A stretch of 64,000 bases of DNA from NCBI GenBank assembly GCA_024742495.1, contig JANSYJ010000001.1, positions 310,001-374,000 of the forward strand, in the 5' to 3' direction. Numbering within the stretch: position 1 is the first letter of the stretch; every line of letters begins with the position of its first letter. This DNA comes from Bacteroidota bacterium. GTDB lineage: Bacteria; Bacteroidota; Bacteroidia; Flavobacteriales; Schleiferiaceae. Below the pieces are notes generated by a model. The model ran no database searches and was not told where the DNA came from. It saw only the letters and a list, made by a program, of their open reading frames with translations. This document shows positions 18,040 through 25,589 of this stretch, in pieces. The translations under genes were made by a program, and so were the position numbers.

Positions 18040-18073
18040 GCGATTTAGTACTTTAATAAAAGACTCATCAAAC

Positions 18074-19768
18074 ATGCGCATCCCTTATTTACTTTTTAGC
18101 ATCCTGATAAGTACTTCCTCCCTTTGGGCTCAATACCAAAGCCGACTGGTGCTTAAGGAGGCCATGCCCGGGCGACAGCATTATTTTGGAAGTTCGGGCG
18201 ATATCGATAATAATTTTGCTGTGATTACCGCAACCCATGGACGCAACCCTTGGGCTTGGAACGGAGGACTGGCTTATGTATATGAGTACAAAAACCAGCA
18301 CTGGATATTGCGCAATATCCTTCATCCTGATATTTCGGCCAATGAAGATCGCTTTGGACAAAATGCCTGCGCGATATCTGGAAATTGGATTATAGTTGGC
18401 GATTGGATGAACAGCCATCATAAAAATGGTACTGCTCATATTTTTCAGCTTAAAGCTGATACCGCCTGGGAACATGTCACTAGCCTCAATCCCAAAAGTT
18501 TAAAACCAAGTGAGCATTTTGGAAACCGGGTAGCCATTTCTGGAAATATTGCTGCCGTTTCCAGCTATAAGGCAGTTTATGTTTTTGAATATAAACAAGG
18601 TGAGTGGCGGCAAACAGCCGTTTTAGAAGGAGATCAAAAAGAGGAAAGCGGCTTCGGAATGAGCCTAGCTATAAGAGGTCAACAAATTTTGGTGGGCTCC
18701 ACTTGGGAAGACGGCAAAGAGCTGAATAATTTGGGCGCCATTTACGTTTTTAAAAAGCTCGACCAAGAGTGGCAAGAGAGTCAGAAAATACTTCCTCCAA
18801 AAGAATTACAGGAAGATGGATTAAACTTTGGGCACAGCATTGATTTTAATGCTAAATATCTTGCGGTTGGCTGTCCTACCAAGGATATGGGACTGGCGGG
18901 CAGTGCGGGAGCTGTATTCCTGTTTCGCAATAGATCTGGCCAATGGAGCTACGATCGCTTACTTTACAATGAAAACTTTGGTTATGGTATTTACGGTTTT
19001 GGTAATCAGGTTTCCCTTTCGGGTGATCGCCTTGCAGTAAGCGAAAATCAAAACCGCGATTTTGAGGCCAGTGCTTATATATTAGATATTAGTGGGAAGA
19101 ATTTTAAGTCTATTGCCAAAATCCAAGAAACGGAAGGCACCGCCGGAATAGATTATGCAGATGGCTTATTGAAATTGTCCGAAAACCATCTATTGGTTGG
19201 GGACCCTGGTGATGAGTTCTGCGATGATTTCAGCGGAAACTGTGGCAAGGCCTACTTCTATCAATTAGCGGCCAGCCCCACTGCAACAAAGCCTAAGAAC
19301 AGTATAGAATATGCTTCCAATTGGGGCTTTTCAAAGGATCAAATAAGGAGGATTCGCGAAAAGTTTAATGGTGATAGTATAGTATTCGATCACATTAATG
19401 GCGATTTGGTTTTTAAAATGCGTTCTCGGGAAAGCAGAAAATGGGGCATGTACCAAGGGGAGCAGGAAATAATTCCCGCCCAATACGACAGCTTGGCTTT
19501 CCATGCCTGGAACAGTCCCTTTACAATCGTGCAACAAAATGGAAAGCTCGGAGCTTATAGCCATGCTTTTAGCGATGAAGGTCAATTATCTGTGCCCTGT
19601 CGCTACGAAGATCTACATGTTTACCAATATGAGGGTGCCTTTTGGCTTGCCGCAAAAAGGAATGGTAAATGGCGCTGGGTAAATTGGTATTCTGGCGAAG
19701 AAGCCGGTATTGAATACGATTACCATCAAGAACTTTTTATCCTTAAAAACTGGCAACCAGGAAGGTAA
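18074..19768 (+). CDS. Secreted FG-GAP/beta-propeller protein with WG-like C-terminus
   Basis: A 564-residue protein with signal peptide MRIPYLLFSILISTSSLWAQ. Residues about 25-400 hold FG-GAP-type repeats, seen as recurring blocks such as FGQNACAISGNWIIVGDW, HFGNRVAISGNIAAVSS, GFGMSLAIRGQQILVGS and NFGHSIDFNAKYLAVGC, probably one propeller. Residues about 440-564 switch to WG-like repeats (RKWGMYQGEQEIIPAQYD, GKLGAYSHAFSDEGQL, NGKWRWVNWYSG). The combination on one chain is unusual. It lies 34 bp after the sulfotransferase gene on the same strand and may be co-transcribed. No T9SS sorting domain is seen. Its stop codon is one base from the displaced KAS III gene end. Confidence 0.75.
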   Translation: MRIPYLLFSILISTSSLWAQYQSRLVLKEAMPGRQHYFGSSGDIDNNFAVITATHGRNPWAWNGGLAYVYEYKNQHWILRNILHPDISANEDRFGQNACAISGNWIIVGDWMNSHHKNGTAHIFQLKADTAWEHVTSLNPKSLKPSEHFGNRVAISGNIAAVSSYKAVYVFEYKQGEWRQTAVLEGDQKEESGFGMSLAIRGQQILVGSTWEDGKELNNLGAIYVFKKLDQEWQESQKILPPKELQEDGLNFGHSIDFNAKYLAVGCPTKDMGLAGSAGAVFLFRNRSGQWSYDRLLYNENFGYGIYGFGNQVSLSGDRLAVSENQNRDFEASAYILDISGKNFKSIAKIQETEGTAGIDYADGLLKLSENHLLVGDPGDEFCDDFSGNCGKAYFYQLAASPTATKPKNSIEYASNWGFSKDQIRRIREKFNGDSIVFDHINGDLVFKMRSRESRKWGMYQGEQEIIPAQYDSLAFHAWNSPFTIVQQNGKLGAYSHAFSDEGQLSVPCRYEDLHVYQYEGAFWLAAKRNGKWRWVNWYSGEEAGIEYDYHQELFILKNWQPGR

Positions 19769-19769
19769 A

Positions 19770-20138
19770 CTACACCCTATAGGTAATGGCATTAATACTC
19801 ATGCCCGCGCCAACGGAAGCCAGCATAATTACATCGCCTTCCTCTAAATCATGTCCTTCTAGTTCACCCTTGCGTAAAAGATCCAATAAGGTGGGTACTG
19901 TGGCCACAGAGCTATTGCCTAAAAGGTGTATGCTCATGGGCATGATGCCTTCGGGCTCCGGTGTTTTATAAAGGCAGAAAAAACGTTTAATGATGGCCTC
20001 GTCCATTTTCTCATTGGCTTGATGGATGAGTACTTTTTTAACCCGGTCGATACTTAAGCCCGAGCGGTCCAAGCAAAGTTTCATGGCCGCAGGCACTCGG
20101 GTAAGGGCAAATTGGTAAATCTTTTGCCCCTGCATTTT
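19770..20138 (-). pseudogene. Displaced 3' end of the KAS III gene (truncated duplicate)
   Basis: These 369 bp are 98% identical (7 substitutions) to 21661-22029, the 3' end of the intact beta-ketoacyl synthase III gene, in the same orientation. The copy starts exactly at the stop codon and runs to codon Met234; an ATG there opens a 121-residue frame that keeps the His and Asn of the active site but lacks the nucleophilic Cys. Six of the seven differences are synonymous; the seventh changes Arg287 to Cys. Homology stops abruptly after TGCATTTT. It is the old gene end left behind when the mercury-type cassette arrived. It is unlikely to make an active enzyme. Confidence 0.92.
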
Positions 20139-20218
20139 GCTCTTTCGGGTTTTACTAAGGCCAAAAACCCAGGCTAAAATTTATCCAAGGCCGTGGAAAT
20201 ATCGTATTTTAGCATTTG

Positions 20219-20228
20219 CTTAAATAAG
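20219..20228. promoter_or_regulatory. Possible operator of the ArsR-type regulator
   Basis: CTTAAATAAG is a short inverted repeat (CTTA/TAAG) 19 bp before the ATG of the regulator gene at 20248, in AT-rich DNA. ArsR proteins commonly repress their own operon from such sites. Only the palindrome is seen. Confidence 0.3.
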
Positions 20229-20247
20229 TAACAATGTGACTTAAATT

Positions 20248-20622
20248 ATGGAAAACAATTCTTGCATAAGGCAACAAGCCGATATTGGACAAATAAATCG
20301 TTGCAAAGAAACCGTTTCGGACTTAAGCGAATCGTTCGACTATTTAGCAAATGGACTATCATTGGTCGGAAATAGCGTCAGACTGAAAATTCTTTACCTA
20401 CTCTTTGAAGAAAAAAGACTTTGTGTGTGTGATTTAAGCGACATTCTCGGAATGAACATTTCTGCTATTTCTCAACATTTGCGAAAAATGAAAGACCGAA
20501 GTCTATTAGAAACGGAAAGAGATGCTCAAACTATTTTTTATTCACTAACGAATGAATATAAAAAATTACTAAATCCATTTTTTCAGATACTTGGCAAAAA
20601 CAAAAGCTTAGAAACGGTATGA
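20248..20622 (+). CDS. ArsR/SmtB-family metal-sensing repressor, CadC-like
   Basis: A 124-residue winged-helix regulator. The recognition region ISAISQHLRKMKDRSLLETE and the metal-site motif RLCVCDL (Cys59, Cys61) in the alpha-3 helix are typical. Extra N-terminal cysteines (Cys6 and Cys19) recall CadC, in which N-terminal cysteines complete a soft-metal site. It likely represses this operon until Hg(II), or another thiophilic metal, binds. The next gene, merTP-like, starts inside its stop codon (ATGA overlap), so sensor and transporter are coupled. Composition is much more AT-rich than neighbouring chromosome. Confidence 0.88.
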   Translation: MENNSCIRQQADIGQINRCKETVSDLSESFDYLANGLSLVGNSVRLKILYLLFEEKRLCVCDLSDILGMNISAISQHLRKMKDRSLLETERDAQTIFYSLTNEYKKLLNPFFQILGKNKSLETV

Positions 20623-21218
20623 AAAACGAAAACAAGTTAATTGGTGCAGGTTTGTTGTCTGCACTTACAGCTTCATTATGCTGTATTACGCCTGTTTTGG
20701 CTCTAATCGCTGGAACAAGCGGGGTTGCTTCCACATTTTCTTGGATTGAGCCTTTTAGACCATATTTAATTGGACTGACAATTTTAGTTCTGGGCTTTGC
20801 TTGGTTTCAAAAACTTAAACCTCAAAAAGAAATCGACTGTGATTGTGAGACGGACGAAAAACCAAAATTTATTCAGTCTAAAAAGTTTTTAGGAATTGTA
20901 ACCGTATTTGCAATTGCAATGTTGGCTTTCCCATATTATTCAGGAATTTTTTACTCAAAAAAAGATAAGGAAATAGTTTTAGTTGAAAAATCGGACGTTA
21001 AAACAACGGAATTTAAAATCAGCGGAATGACTTGTGCGAGTTGCGAAGAACACGTGAATCACGAAGTAAATAAACTCAATGGAATTGTAAACTCAAAAGC
21101 GTCCTATGAAAATGGAAATGCAATCGTTGTATTTGACAAAACCAAAATCGACGAAACAGAAATTGAGAAAGCAATTAACTCAACAGGTTATAAAGTAACT
21201 GATAAAAAAGAAAACTAA
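20619..21218 (+). CDS. merTP: Mercuric transport protein MerTP (MerT-MerP fusion)
   Basis: A 199-residue fusion. The N-terminal part is MerT-like with a paired Cys21-Cys22 followed by a proline-containing helix (SLCCITPVLALIAG), a second helix and a third near residues 92-112, plus the pair Cys74/Cys76 (DCDCE) in the cytoplasmic loop. The C-terminal part (about residues 128-199) is a heavy-metal-associated domain with GMTCASC (Cys139, Cys142). The protein would capture Hg(II) outside and pass it inward. Usually uptake is paired with mercuric reductase MerA, which is not present here. It overlaps both neighbours by a few bases. Confidence 0.9.
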   Translation: MKNENKLIGAGLLSALTASLCCITPVLALIAGTSGVASTFSWIEPFRPYLIGLTILVLGFAWFQKLKPQKEIDCDCETDEKPKFIQSKKFLGIVTVFAIAMLAFPYYSGIFYSKKDKEIVLVEKSDVKTTEFKISGMTCASCEEHVNHEVNKLNGIVNSKASYENGNAIVVFDKTKIDETEIEKAINSTGYKVTDKKEN

Positions 21219-21424
21219 TGGAAGTTCAAAAAAAATCAGAAATTACTTGTTCAAATTGCGGACATAAAAAAATAGAAGATATGCCAACTGATGCTTGTCA
21301 ATTTTTTTACGAGTGCGAGAACTGTAAAACGATTTTGAAACCAAGAGAAGGAGATTGTTGTGTTTATTGCTCCTATGGAACTGTACCTTGTCCACCAATT
21401 CAAGAAAACAAAGCTTGTTGCTAA
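21218..21424 (+). CDS. GDCCVxC domain protein, 68 aa
   Basis: A cysteine-rich small protein with 11 cysteines in 68 residues: a zinc-ribbon-like start (CSNCG, residues 11-15; CENC, 33-36), the family signature GDCCVYC (residues 46-51) and a terminal ACC. GDCCVxC proteins are encoded next to mercury transport genes in many bacteria, but their task, perhaps cytoplasmic metal binding, is unsettled. Its start overlaps the merTP stop by one base. Confidence 0.9.
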   Translation: MEVQKKSEITCSNCGHKKIEDMPTDACQFFYECENCKTILKPREGDCCVYCSYGTVPCPPIQENKACC

Positions 21425-21660
21425 CAGGCCAACATTAAAAGCCATAACATTTGTATTTCGCACCGGTCAAAATGAAATAAAAATTGCAAATGAGTATGTC
21501 TTTAGCAGGGCTGAAATCAGAATCTGAAAAATTAAAAATTTCTGGCTCGTTTCAAGCTTTGTCCTTAACCGAAAGTTCAGTGCTTCGGAATCGCCTAATT
21601 TATATAAACTAATCGTTGAATAACAACTTTAAATAATCTGTAAAACCTTGGCTAGAGCGT
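21425..21660. other. Non-coding right end of the mercury-type cassette
   Basis: AT-rich DNA between the GDCCVxC stop and the intact KAS III stop. It begins AACAGGCCAACATTAAAAGCC right at the stop codon, similar in flavour to the motif near 12620. No gene and no full palindrome was found. Confidence 0.4.
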
Positions 21661-22029
21661 CTACACCCTATAGGTAATGGCATTAATACTCATGCCCGCG
21701 CCAACGGAAGCCAGCATAATTACATCGCCTTCCTCTAAATCATGTCCTTCTAGTTCACCCTTGCGTAAAAGATCCAATAAGGTGGGCACTGTGGCCACCG
21801 AACTATTGCCTAAAAGGTGTATGCTCATGGGCATGATGCCTTCGGGCTCCGGTGTTTTATAAAGGCGGAAAAAACGTTTAATGATGGCCTCGTCCATTTT
21901 CTCATTGGCTTGATGGATGAGTACTTTTTTAACCCGATCGATACTTAAGCCCGAGCGGTCCAAGCAAAGTTTCATGGCCGCTGGCACTCTGGTAAGGGCA
22001 AATTGGTAAATCTTTTGCCCCTGCATTTT
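21661..22029 (-). repeat. Direct repeat: replacement 3' end of KAS III gene
   Basis: The 369 bp from the KAS III stop codon to codon 234, repeated at 19770-20138 in the same orientation with seven substitutions. The two repeats bracket the ArsR-merTP-GDCCVxC cassette, so recombination between them could delete it and still leave an intact gene. Confidence 0.92.
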
Positions 22030-22725
22030 AATATAGCGGGTATTATGTCCTACTTCTGGATTATTACTCTCATCGTAGTTTAAGAAATAGGCTTCTTCCT
22101 CGGTAAAAGTTTGGGAGGCGGTACTTAAAATTCCTTTTTTCAAATCAGTATCTATTGCCTCTACCACCGCTGCTCCGGCACCATCCGAAAAGATCATCGA
22201 GTCGCGATCATGCGGATCGAGCTTTCGGGAGAGCGTTTCCGCGCCGATGACCAAATAGCGTTTTCCTTGTCCAGCTAAGATGTAATTATAGGCCAATATC
22301 ATCCCTTGCACCCAACCTGGGCAGCCATATAGGATATCAAAGGCAATGCAATTGGGGTTTTTAATTTTTAAATCGTGCTTTACCCTGGTGGCTAGACTGG
22401 GTAAAATATCCGATTGTATTTTACCATGAGGGATATTGCCGAAGTTATGCGCAACGATAATTCCATCCAGATTTTCGGGATCCACCTTACTATCATTTAT
22501 GGCTTCCCGGGCCGCAATGGTTGCTAAGTCCGATGTTTGTTGGTTTTCCTCCGCATATCGTCGTTCACGGATTCCAGTAATCTCTTCAAACTTCCGAATT
22601 ACCGTTTCGCCGTCTCCTTCAATCCTCTTACCCTCGCGGGTGTAGAACTCATTTCCGGCAAAATTCGCATTGGGAACTTTTAGCTTGGGTACGCAGCTTC
22701 CAGTTCCGGTGATCTCTAAATTCAT
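21661..22725 (-). CDS. 3-oxoacyl-ACP synthase III (KAS III/FabH-like) family protein
   Basis: A 354-residue thiolase-fold condensing enzyme with the full triad: Cys135 in ILYGCPGWVQG, His271 in VLIHQANEKMDE and Asn307 in IHLLGNSSVATVP. The early segment GSCVPKLKVPNANFAG and the length fit the FabH-like branch common in Bacteroidota; true FabH starts fatty-acid chains from acetyl-CoA, whereas relatives make other beta-ketoacyl or head-to-head products. The last third of the gene is duplicated at 19770-20138, so this gene is probably a hybrid of resident 5' and incoming 3' parts. It still reads as intact. Confidence 0.9.
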   Translation of the reverse strand: MNLEITGTGSCVPKLKVPNANFAGNEFYTREGKRIEGDGETVIRKFEEITGIRERRYAEENQQTSDLATIAAREAINDSKVDPENLDGIIVAHNFGNIPHGKIQSDILPSLATRVKHDLKIKNPNCIAFDILYGCPGWVQGMILAYNYILAGQGKRYLVIGAETLSRKLDPHDRDSMIFSDGAGAAVVEAIDTDLKKGILSTASQTFTEEEAYFLNYDESNNPEVGHNTRYIKMQGQKIYQFALTRVPAAMKLCLDRSGLSIDRVKKVLIHQANEKMDEAIIKRFFRLYKTPEPEGIMPMSIHLLGNSSVATVPTLLDLLRKGELEGHDLEEGDVIMLASVGAGMSINAITYRV

Positions 22726-22936
22726 TCTTCGCTTTCTAATTCAAAGGAAGTAAATATCACTTACAAATTAGGGCAAGAGCAGTGGGATTAATCATTTTTC
22801 TGAGCTCATTTGGTTCAATGCATAGGCCGATAAGGAATTTGCTATTGGACCTTTTCCGTTTCAAATTCAATAATAAAAGCATAGACGGTGAAGTACAAAA
22901 AAGTATTTCAGAAATTAGCCAGCATAAAACTCGATT

Positions 22937-23935
22937 ATGAAGACTTTTATTTCCCGCTCAATCGCATTCTGCCTTTTTGTAATTCTAAGCGCATGTTCTG
23001 GCGACGATGATCCCGTGGCCACAGAACCAAATCCCAGCAATAAAAGTATTAGTGAGCTACTTGCATCAGAGGCCGACTACTCCATATTAAACGAGGCCTT
23101 GGATCGCACTGGTCTAAGCGCCAACCTCAATGATACCGGTTCATTTACGCTCTTTGCCCCAAATAATGCCGCCTTTAATGCCCTATTTACCGCCGAGGCT
23201 TATTCCGATCTAGATGCACTTATCCAAGACATTGGAACAGGACAATTAAGAGATATCCTAAGCTACCACTTGCTTGGTGAAAGTATAAATTGGGCCAGCT
23301 TCGAGTCGGGCTACTATCAAAGTATGACCCAAACCAATGCGAAGGATAATTTGAGCCTTTACCTTTCTAAAAGTGCCATCGTGCAAATAAATAGCAGTGC
23401 TACGGTTGTTGCCGCAAATATCAATGCGAATAATGGCGTCGTTCACGGAGTAGACAATGTATTGATGCCGCTTAGTGTTTATGAGCTTTTAGCCGTTCAC
23501 CCCGATTATAGCAGTTTAACTGCTGCTATAGGTTTAGCCGATGGCGATTTAGACTCCGTGCTATCGGACGAGAATAAGACCTACACCTTTTTTGCACCTA
23601 ATAATGCCGCCTTTGATACTATTGTAGCGCGCACGCCCAATGTGTCTAACCTCTTTGAATATGTAGCCACCTTGGGAACCGATGCCTTGGCCGATTTAAT
23701 CCTTTACCACGGCAGTAGCGGCGCTTATTTGGCAGCCGATCTACAAACAGGAAACCTCAGTTCTTTAGCGGTGGATGGCAACGGAAATAGCCTGCAGTTT
23801 TTTGTGAATCTTGGTTCTACTGTTCGCCTAATTGATAATAGTCCCTTCACAGATGACGCTCAAGTTATTGAAACCGATATGGTTGGAACTAATGGCGTAC
23901 TGCATTTTATCGATGCACTGATGCTTCCGAACTAA
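22937..23935 (+). CDS. Fasciclin (FAS1) lipoprotein, two domains
   Basis: A 332-residue lipoprotein: signal MKTFISRSIAFCLFVILSAC with Cys20, an acidic linker GDDDP, then two FAS1 domains at about residues 35-180 and 185-332. Each shows the FAS1 H1 box (FTLFAPNNAAFNAL and YTFFAPNNAAFDTI) and the YH box (LSYHLLGE, LILYHGSSG). FAS1 proteins mediate adhesion or matrix contact at the cell surface. The next gene is a close relative, so the pair arose by duplication. The GDDDP after Cys could be a lipoprotein export signal for the surface, as known in Bacteroidota. Confidence 0.92.
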   Translation: MKTFISRSIAFCLFVILSACSGDDDPVATEPNPSNKSISELLASEADYSILNEALDRTGLSANLNDTGSFTLFAPNNAAFNALFTAEAYSDLDALIQDIGTGQLRDILSYHLLGESINWASFESGYYQSMTQTNAKDNLSLYLSKSAIVQINSSATVVAANINANNGVVHGVDNVLMPLSVYELLAVHPDYSSLTAAIGLADGDLDSVLSDENKTYTFFAPNNAAFDTIVARTPNVSNLFEYVATLGTDALADLILYHGSSGAYLAADLQTGNLSSLAVDGNGNSLQFFVNLGSTVRLIDNSPFTDDAQVIETDMVGTNGVLHFIDALMLPN

Positions 23936-23972
23936 AGGAGTTTAGCTTTTTTTACTTTTTCCCCAACCTTTT

Positions 23973-24010
23973 GTTTTGTTTAACGTTTATTGGAATAAGT
24001 TAAACAAAAC
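23973..24010. promoter_or_regulatory. Perfect 12-bp inverted repeat before second fasciclin gene
   Basis: GTTTTGTTTAAC (23973-23984) and GTTAAACAAAAC (23999-24010) are exact inverted repeats with a 14-base spacer, ending eight bases before the ATG at 24019. As RNA the second arm would cover the ribosome-binding region; as DNA it could be an operator or a sigma-factor site. There is no T-run, so it is not an ordinary terminator. Confidence 0.6.
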
Positions 24011-24018
24011 GAAGAACA

Positions 24019-25026
24019 ATGAGAACAGTTTTCAAGAGAGGATTTATCGTGCTTTTTAGCGCATTATTCCTAATCACCGCATGTTCAGATGACGATGATC
24101 AAAACAACACGACCACTGACCCTGGTCCTGAAAGTTTAACCGCAACCTTAGCCGCGGATGCTCGATTTACCATTTTGGTAGATGCCTTGCAACGCACTGG
24201 CCTTGACGCCACCCTTGATGCCAGCGGAACCTACACCGTATTTGCACCAACCAACACTGCTTTTGCAGCCGCTTTAGATGAGCTGGGGCTCGACGATCTA
24301 GATGCTCTTGAAACAGCATTAGGTATGGACGGCTTGCGCAATGTTTTACTATACCACGTGCTAGGTGCCAAAGTAATGGCGGCCGATGTAAGCACTGGTT
24401 ATGTAAGTACTTTAGCCTCTAATGGCGACGGTGATGCTCTTTCGGCCTACATAGAAGTAGCTGGAATGGTGAAGTTAAATGGTGTATCTGAAGTTGAGGA
24501 AACCGATATCATGGCCTCCAATGGTGTGGCCCATGTTATAAAGGCGGTTATCCTACCAATGTCAATTACCGATTTAATCGCTGTAAACAGCAACTACAGC
24601 AGTTTAGTAACTGCCCTTACCGTTGCCGATGGAAGCTTGGATTCAGTGCTTGCAGTAGGCGGTGACTTTACCGTTTTCGCTCCTGATAATGGCGCCTTTG
24701 ACGATGTTGTAGCTGCTACTCCAGGCGTTACAAACCTTAATGAGCTAGTGGCTGCTTTAGGTACTGATGGATTAGCTACAGTACTACTTTATCACGTTAC
24801 TAATGGCGTAATCCTCGCAGGAGATCTTCCTAATTTAAGTTCCAATACGGTTTCTACTCTTGCAGTAGATGCTGGTGGAACTTCTTTAACCTGGGATTTA
24901 AACCTTGGTACTGAAGTAAGCATTACTGATGGAAGTATGGCTACTGACGATGCAATTGTAACTGAGGTGGATATTGTGGCTACCAATGGAGCCATCCACT
25001 TTATTGACGCTGTTTTATTGCCTTAA
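24019..25026 (+). CDS. Fasciclin (FAS1) lipoprotein, two domains
   Basis: A 335-residue lipoprotein starting MRTVFKRGFIVLFSALFLIT with lipobox TAC (Cys22) and an acidic SDDDDQ stretch after it. Two FAS1 domains lie at about residues 42-180 and 184-335, with H1 boxes YTVFAPTNTAFAAAL and FTVFAPDNGAFDDVV and YH boxes VLLYHVLGA and VLLYHVTNG. It is a paralogue of the gene just upstream (83 bp apart). The gene has its own hairpin upstream and a strong terminator downstream, so it may be separately regulated. Confidence 0.93.
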   Translation: MRTVFKRGFIVLFSALFLITACSDDDDQNNTTTDPGPESLTATLAADARFTILVDALQRTGLDATLDASGTYTVFAPTNTAFAAALDELGLDDLDALETALGMDGLRNVLLYHVLGAKVMAADVSTGYVSTLASNGDGDALSAYIEVAGMVKLNGVSEVEETDIMASNGVAHVIKAVILPMSITDLIAVNSNYSSLVTALTVADGSLDSVLAVGGDFTVFAPDNGAFDDVVAATPGVTNLNELVAALGTDGLATVLLYHVTNGVILAGDLPNLSSNTVSTLAVDAGGTSLTWDLNLGTEVSITDGSMATDDAIVTEVDIVATNGAIHFIDAVLLP

Positions 25027-25050
25027 GAAAAAACGAGGCTCTTCAAAATA

Positions 25051-25085
25051 AAGCCCCGGCGCAATTGCGCTGGGGCTTTTACTTT
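25051..25085 (+). terminator. Rho-independent terminator after the fasciclin genes
   Basis: AAAGCCCC-G-GCGCAATTGCGC-T-GGGGCTTT forms a long stem 24 bp after the stop, followed by TTTTA. Confidence 0.9.
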
Positions 25086-25589
25086 TTATATATGGTGGAA
25101 GAACTTTAGTTCTCCAAGCTTAAAACAGCAGCTTAAGAATAGATCCTGTTCCATATTTTAAAAATAAAAGCGTTTAATAACACTTTGCTCAATATAAAAT
25201 AAGCTTCGTTTTTTTTCTACAGCTAATGCTTCTGTGCTCTAAGGGCTAAAGCTGATAGACCTTAAAAAAAGACTATCACTTTTTATTGATTAGGCTCGAA
25301 AACATTAGCTGTGTTAACACACGGACCGTCCTTTTTTATCATTTTACCATTTGGCTTTGCTATATTCGTGGCGCCAGAAATAGAAGCTAGTTCGAATCGA
25401 TGCTAAAAAGCAGCCTTTCATTTTAAACTAGTTTGCAAGAAAGAGGAGCTGCGCCCAAGGGTGTTTAAAGCAATTTCTAAGCTAATCATTTCTTCTTTTT
25501 TGCCCGGTGATTATATCTCCCCCCGCGTCGGCCTCTGGAGCGCGATATACAAGATTCGTATTTAATAATAATGCAAATAACGATCAGGT
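25086..25589. other. Non-coding stretch, about 500 bp, no gene seen
   Basis: Between the fasciclin terminator and the surface-protein operon no credible gene is present. A minus-strand frame at 25486-25809 overlaps the next gene and is a shadow. GTTCGAATC near 25389 resembles a tRNA T-loop but no tRNA folds around it. The promoter of the operon at 25590 must lie here. Confidence 0.45.

Noticed and set aside
19770-20135. 121-residue frame considered as an independent small gene
   Set aside because: It is the 3' end of the KAS III gene and lacks the active-site Cys; the ATG is internal Met234 of the full protein.
22021-22050. Residual similarity beyond TGCATTTT between the two KAS III copies as a longer att site
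   Set aside because: Only about half of the next 19 bases match, which is not distinguishable from chance in AT-rich DNA.
25380-25410. GTTCGAATC resembling a tRNA T-loop
   Set aside because: The flanking bases do not form a T-stem of proper length, and no anticodon arm, D-arm or acceptor stem could be found around it.
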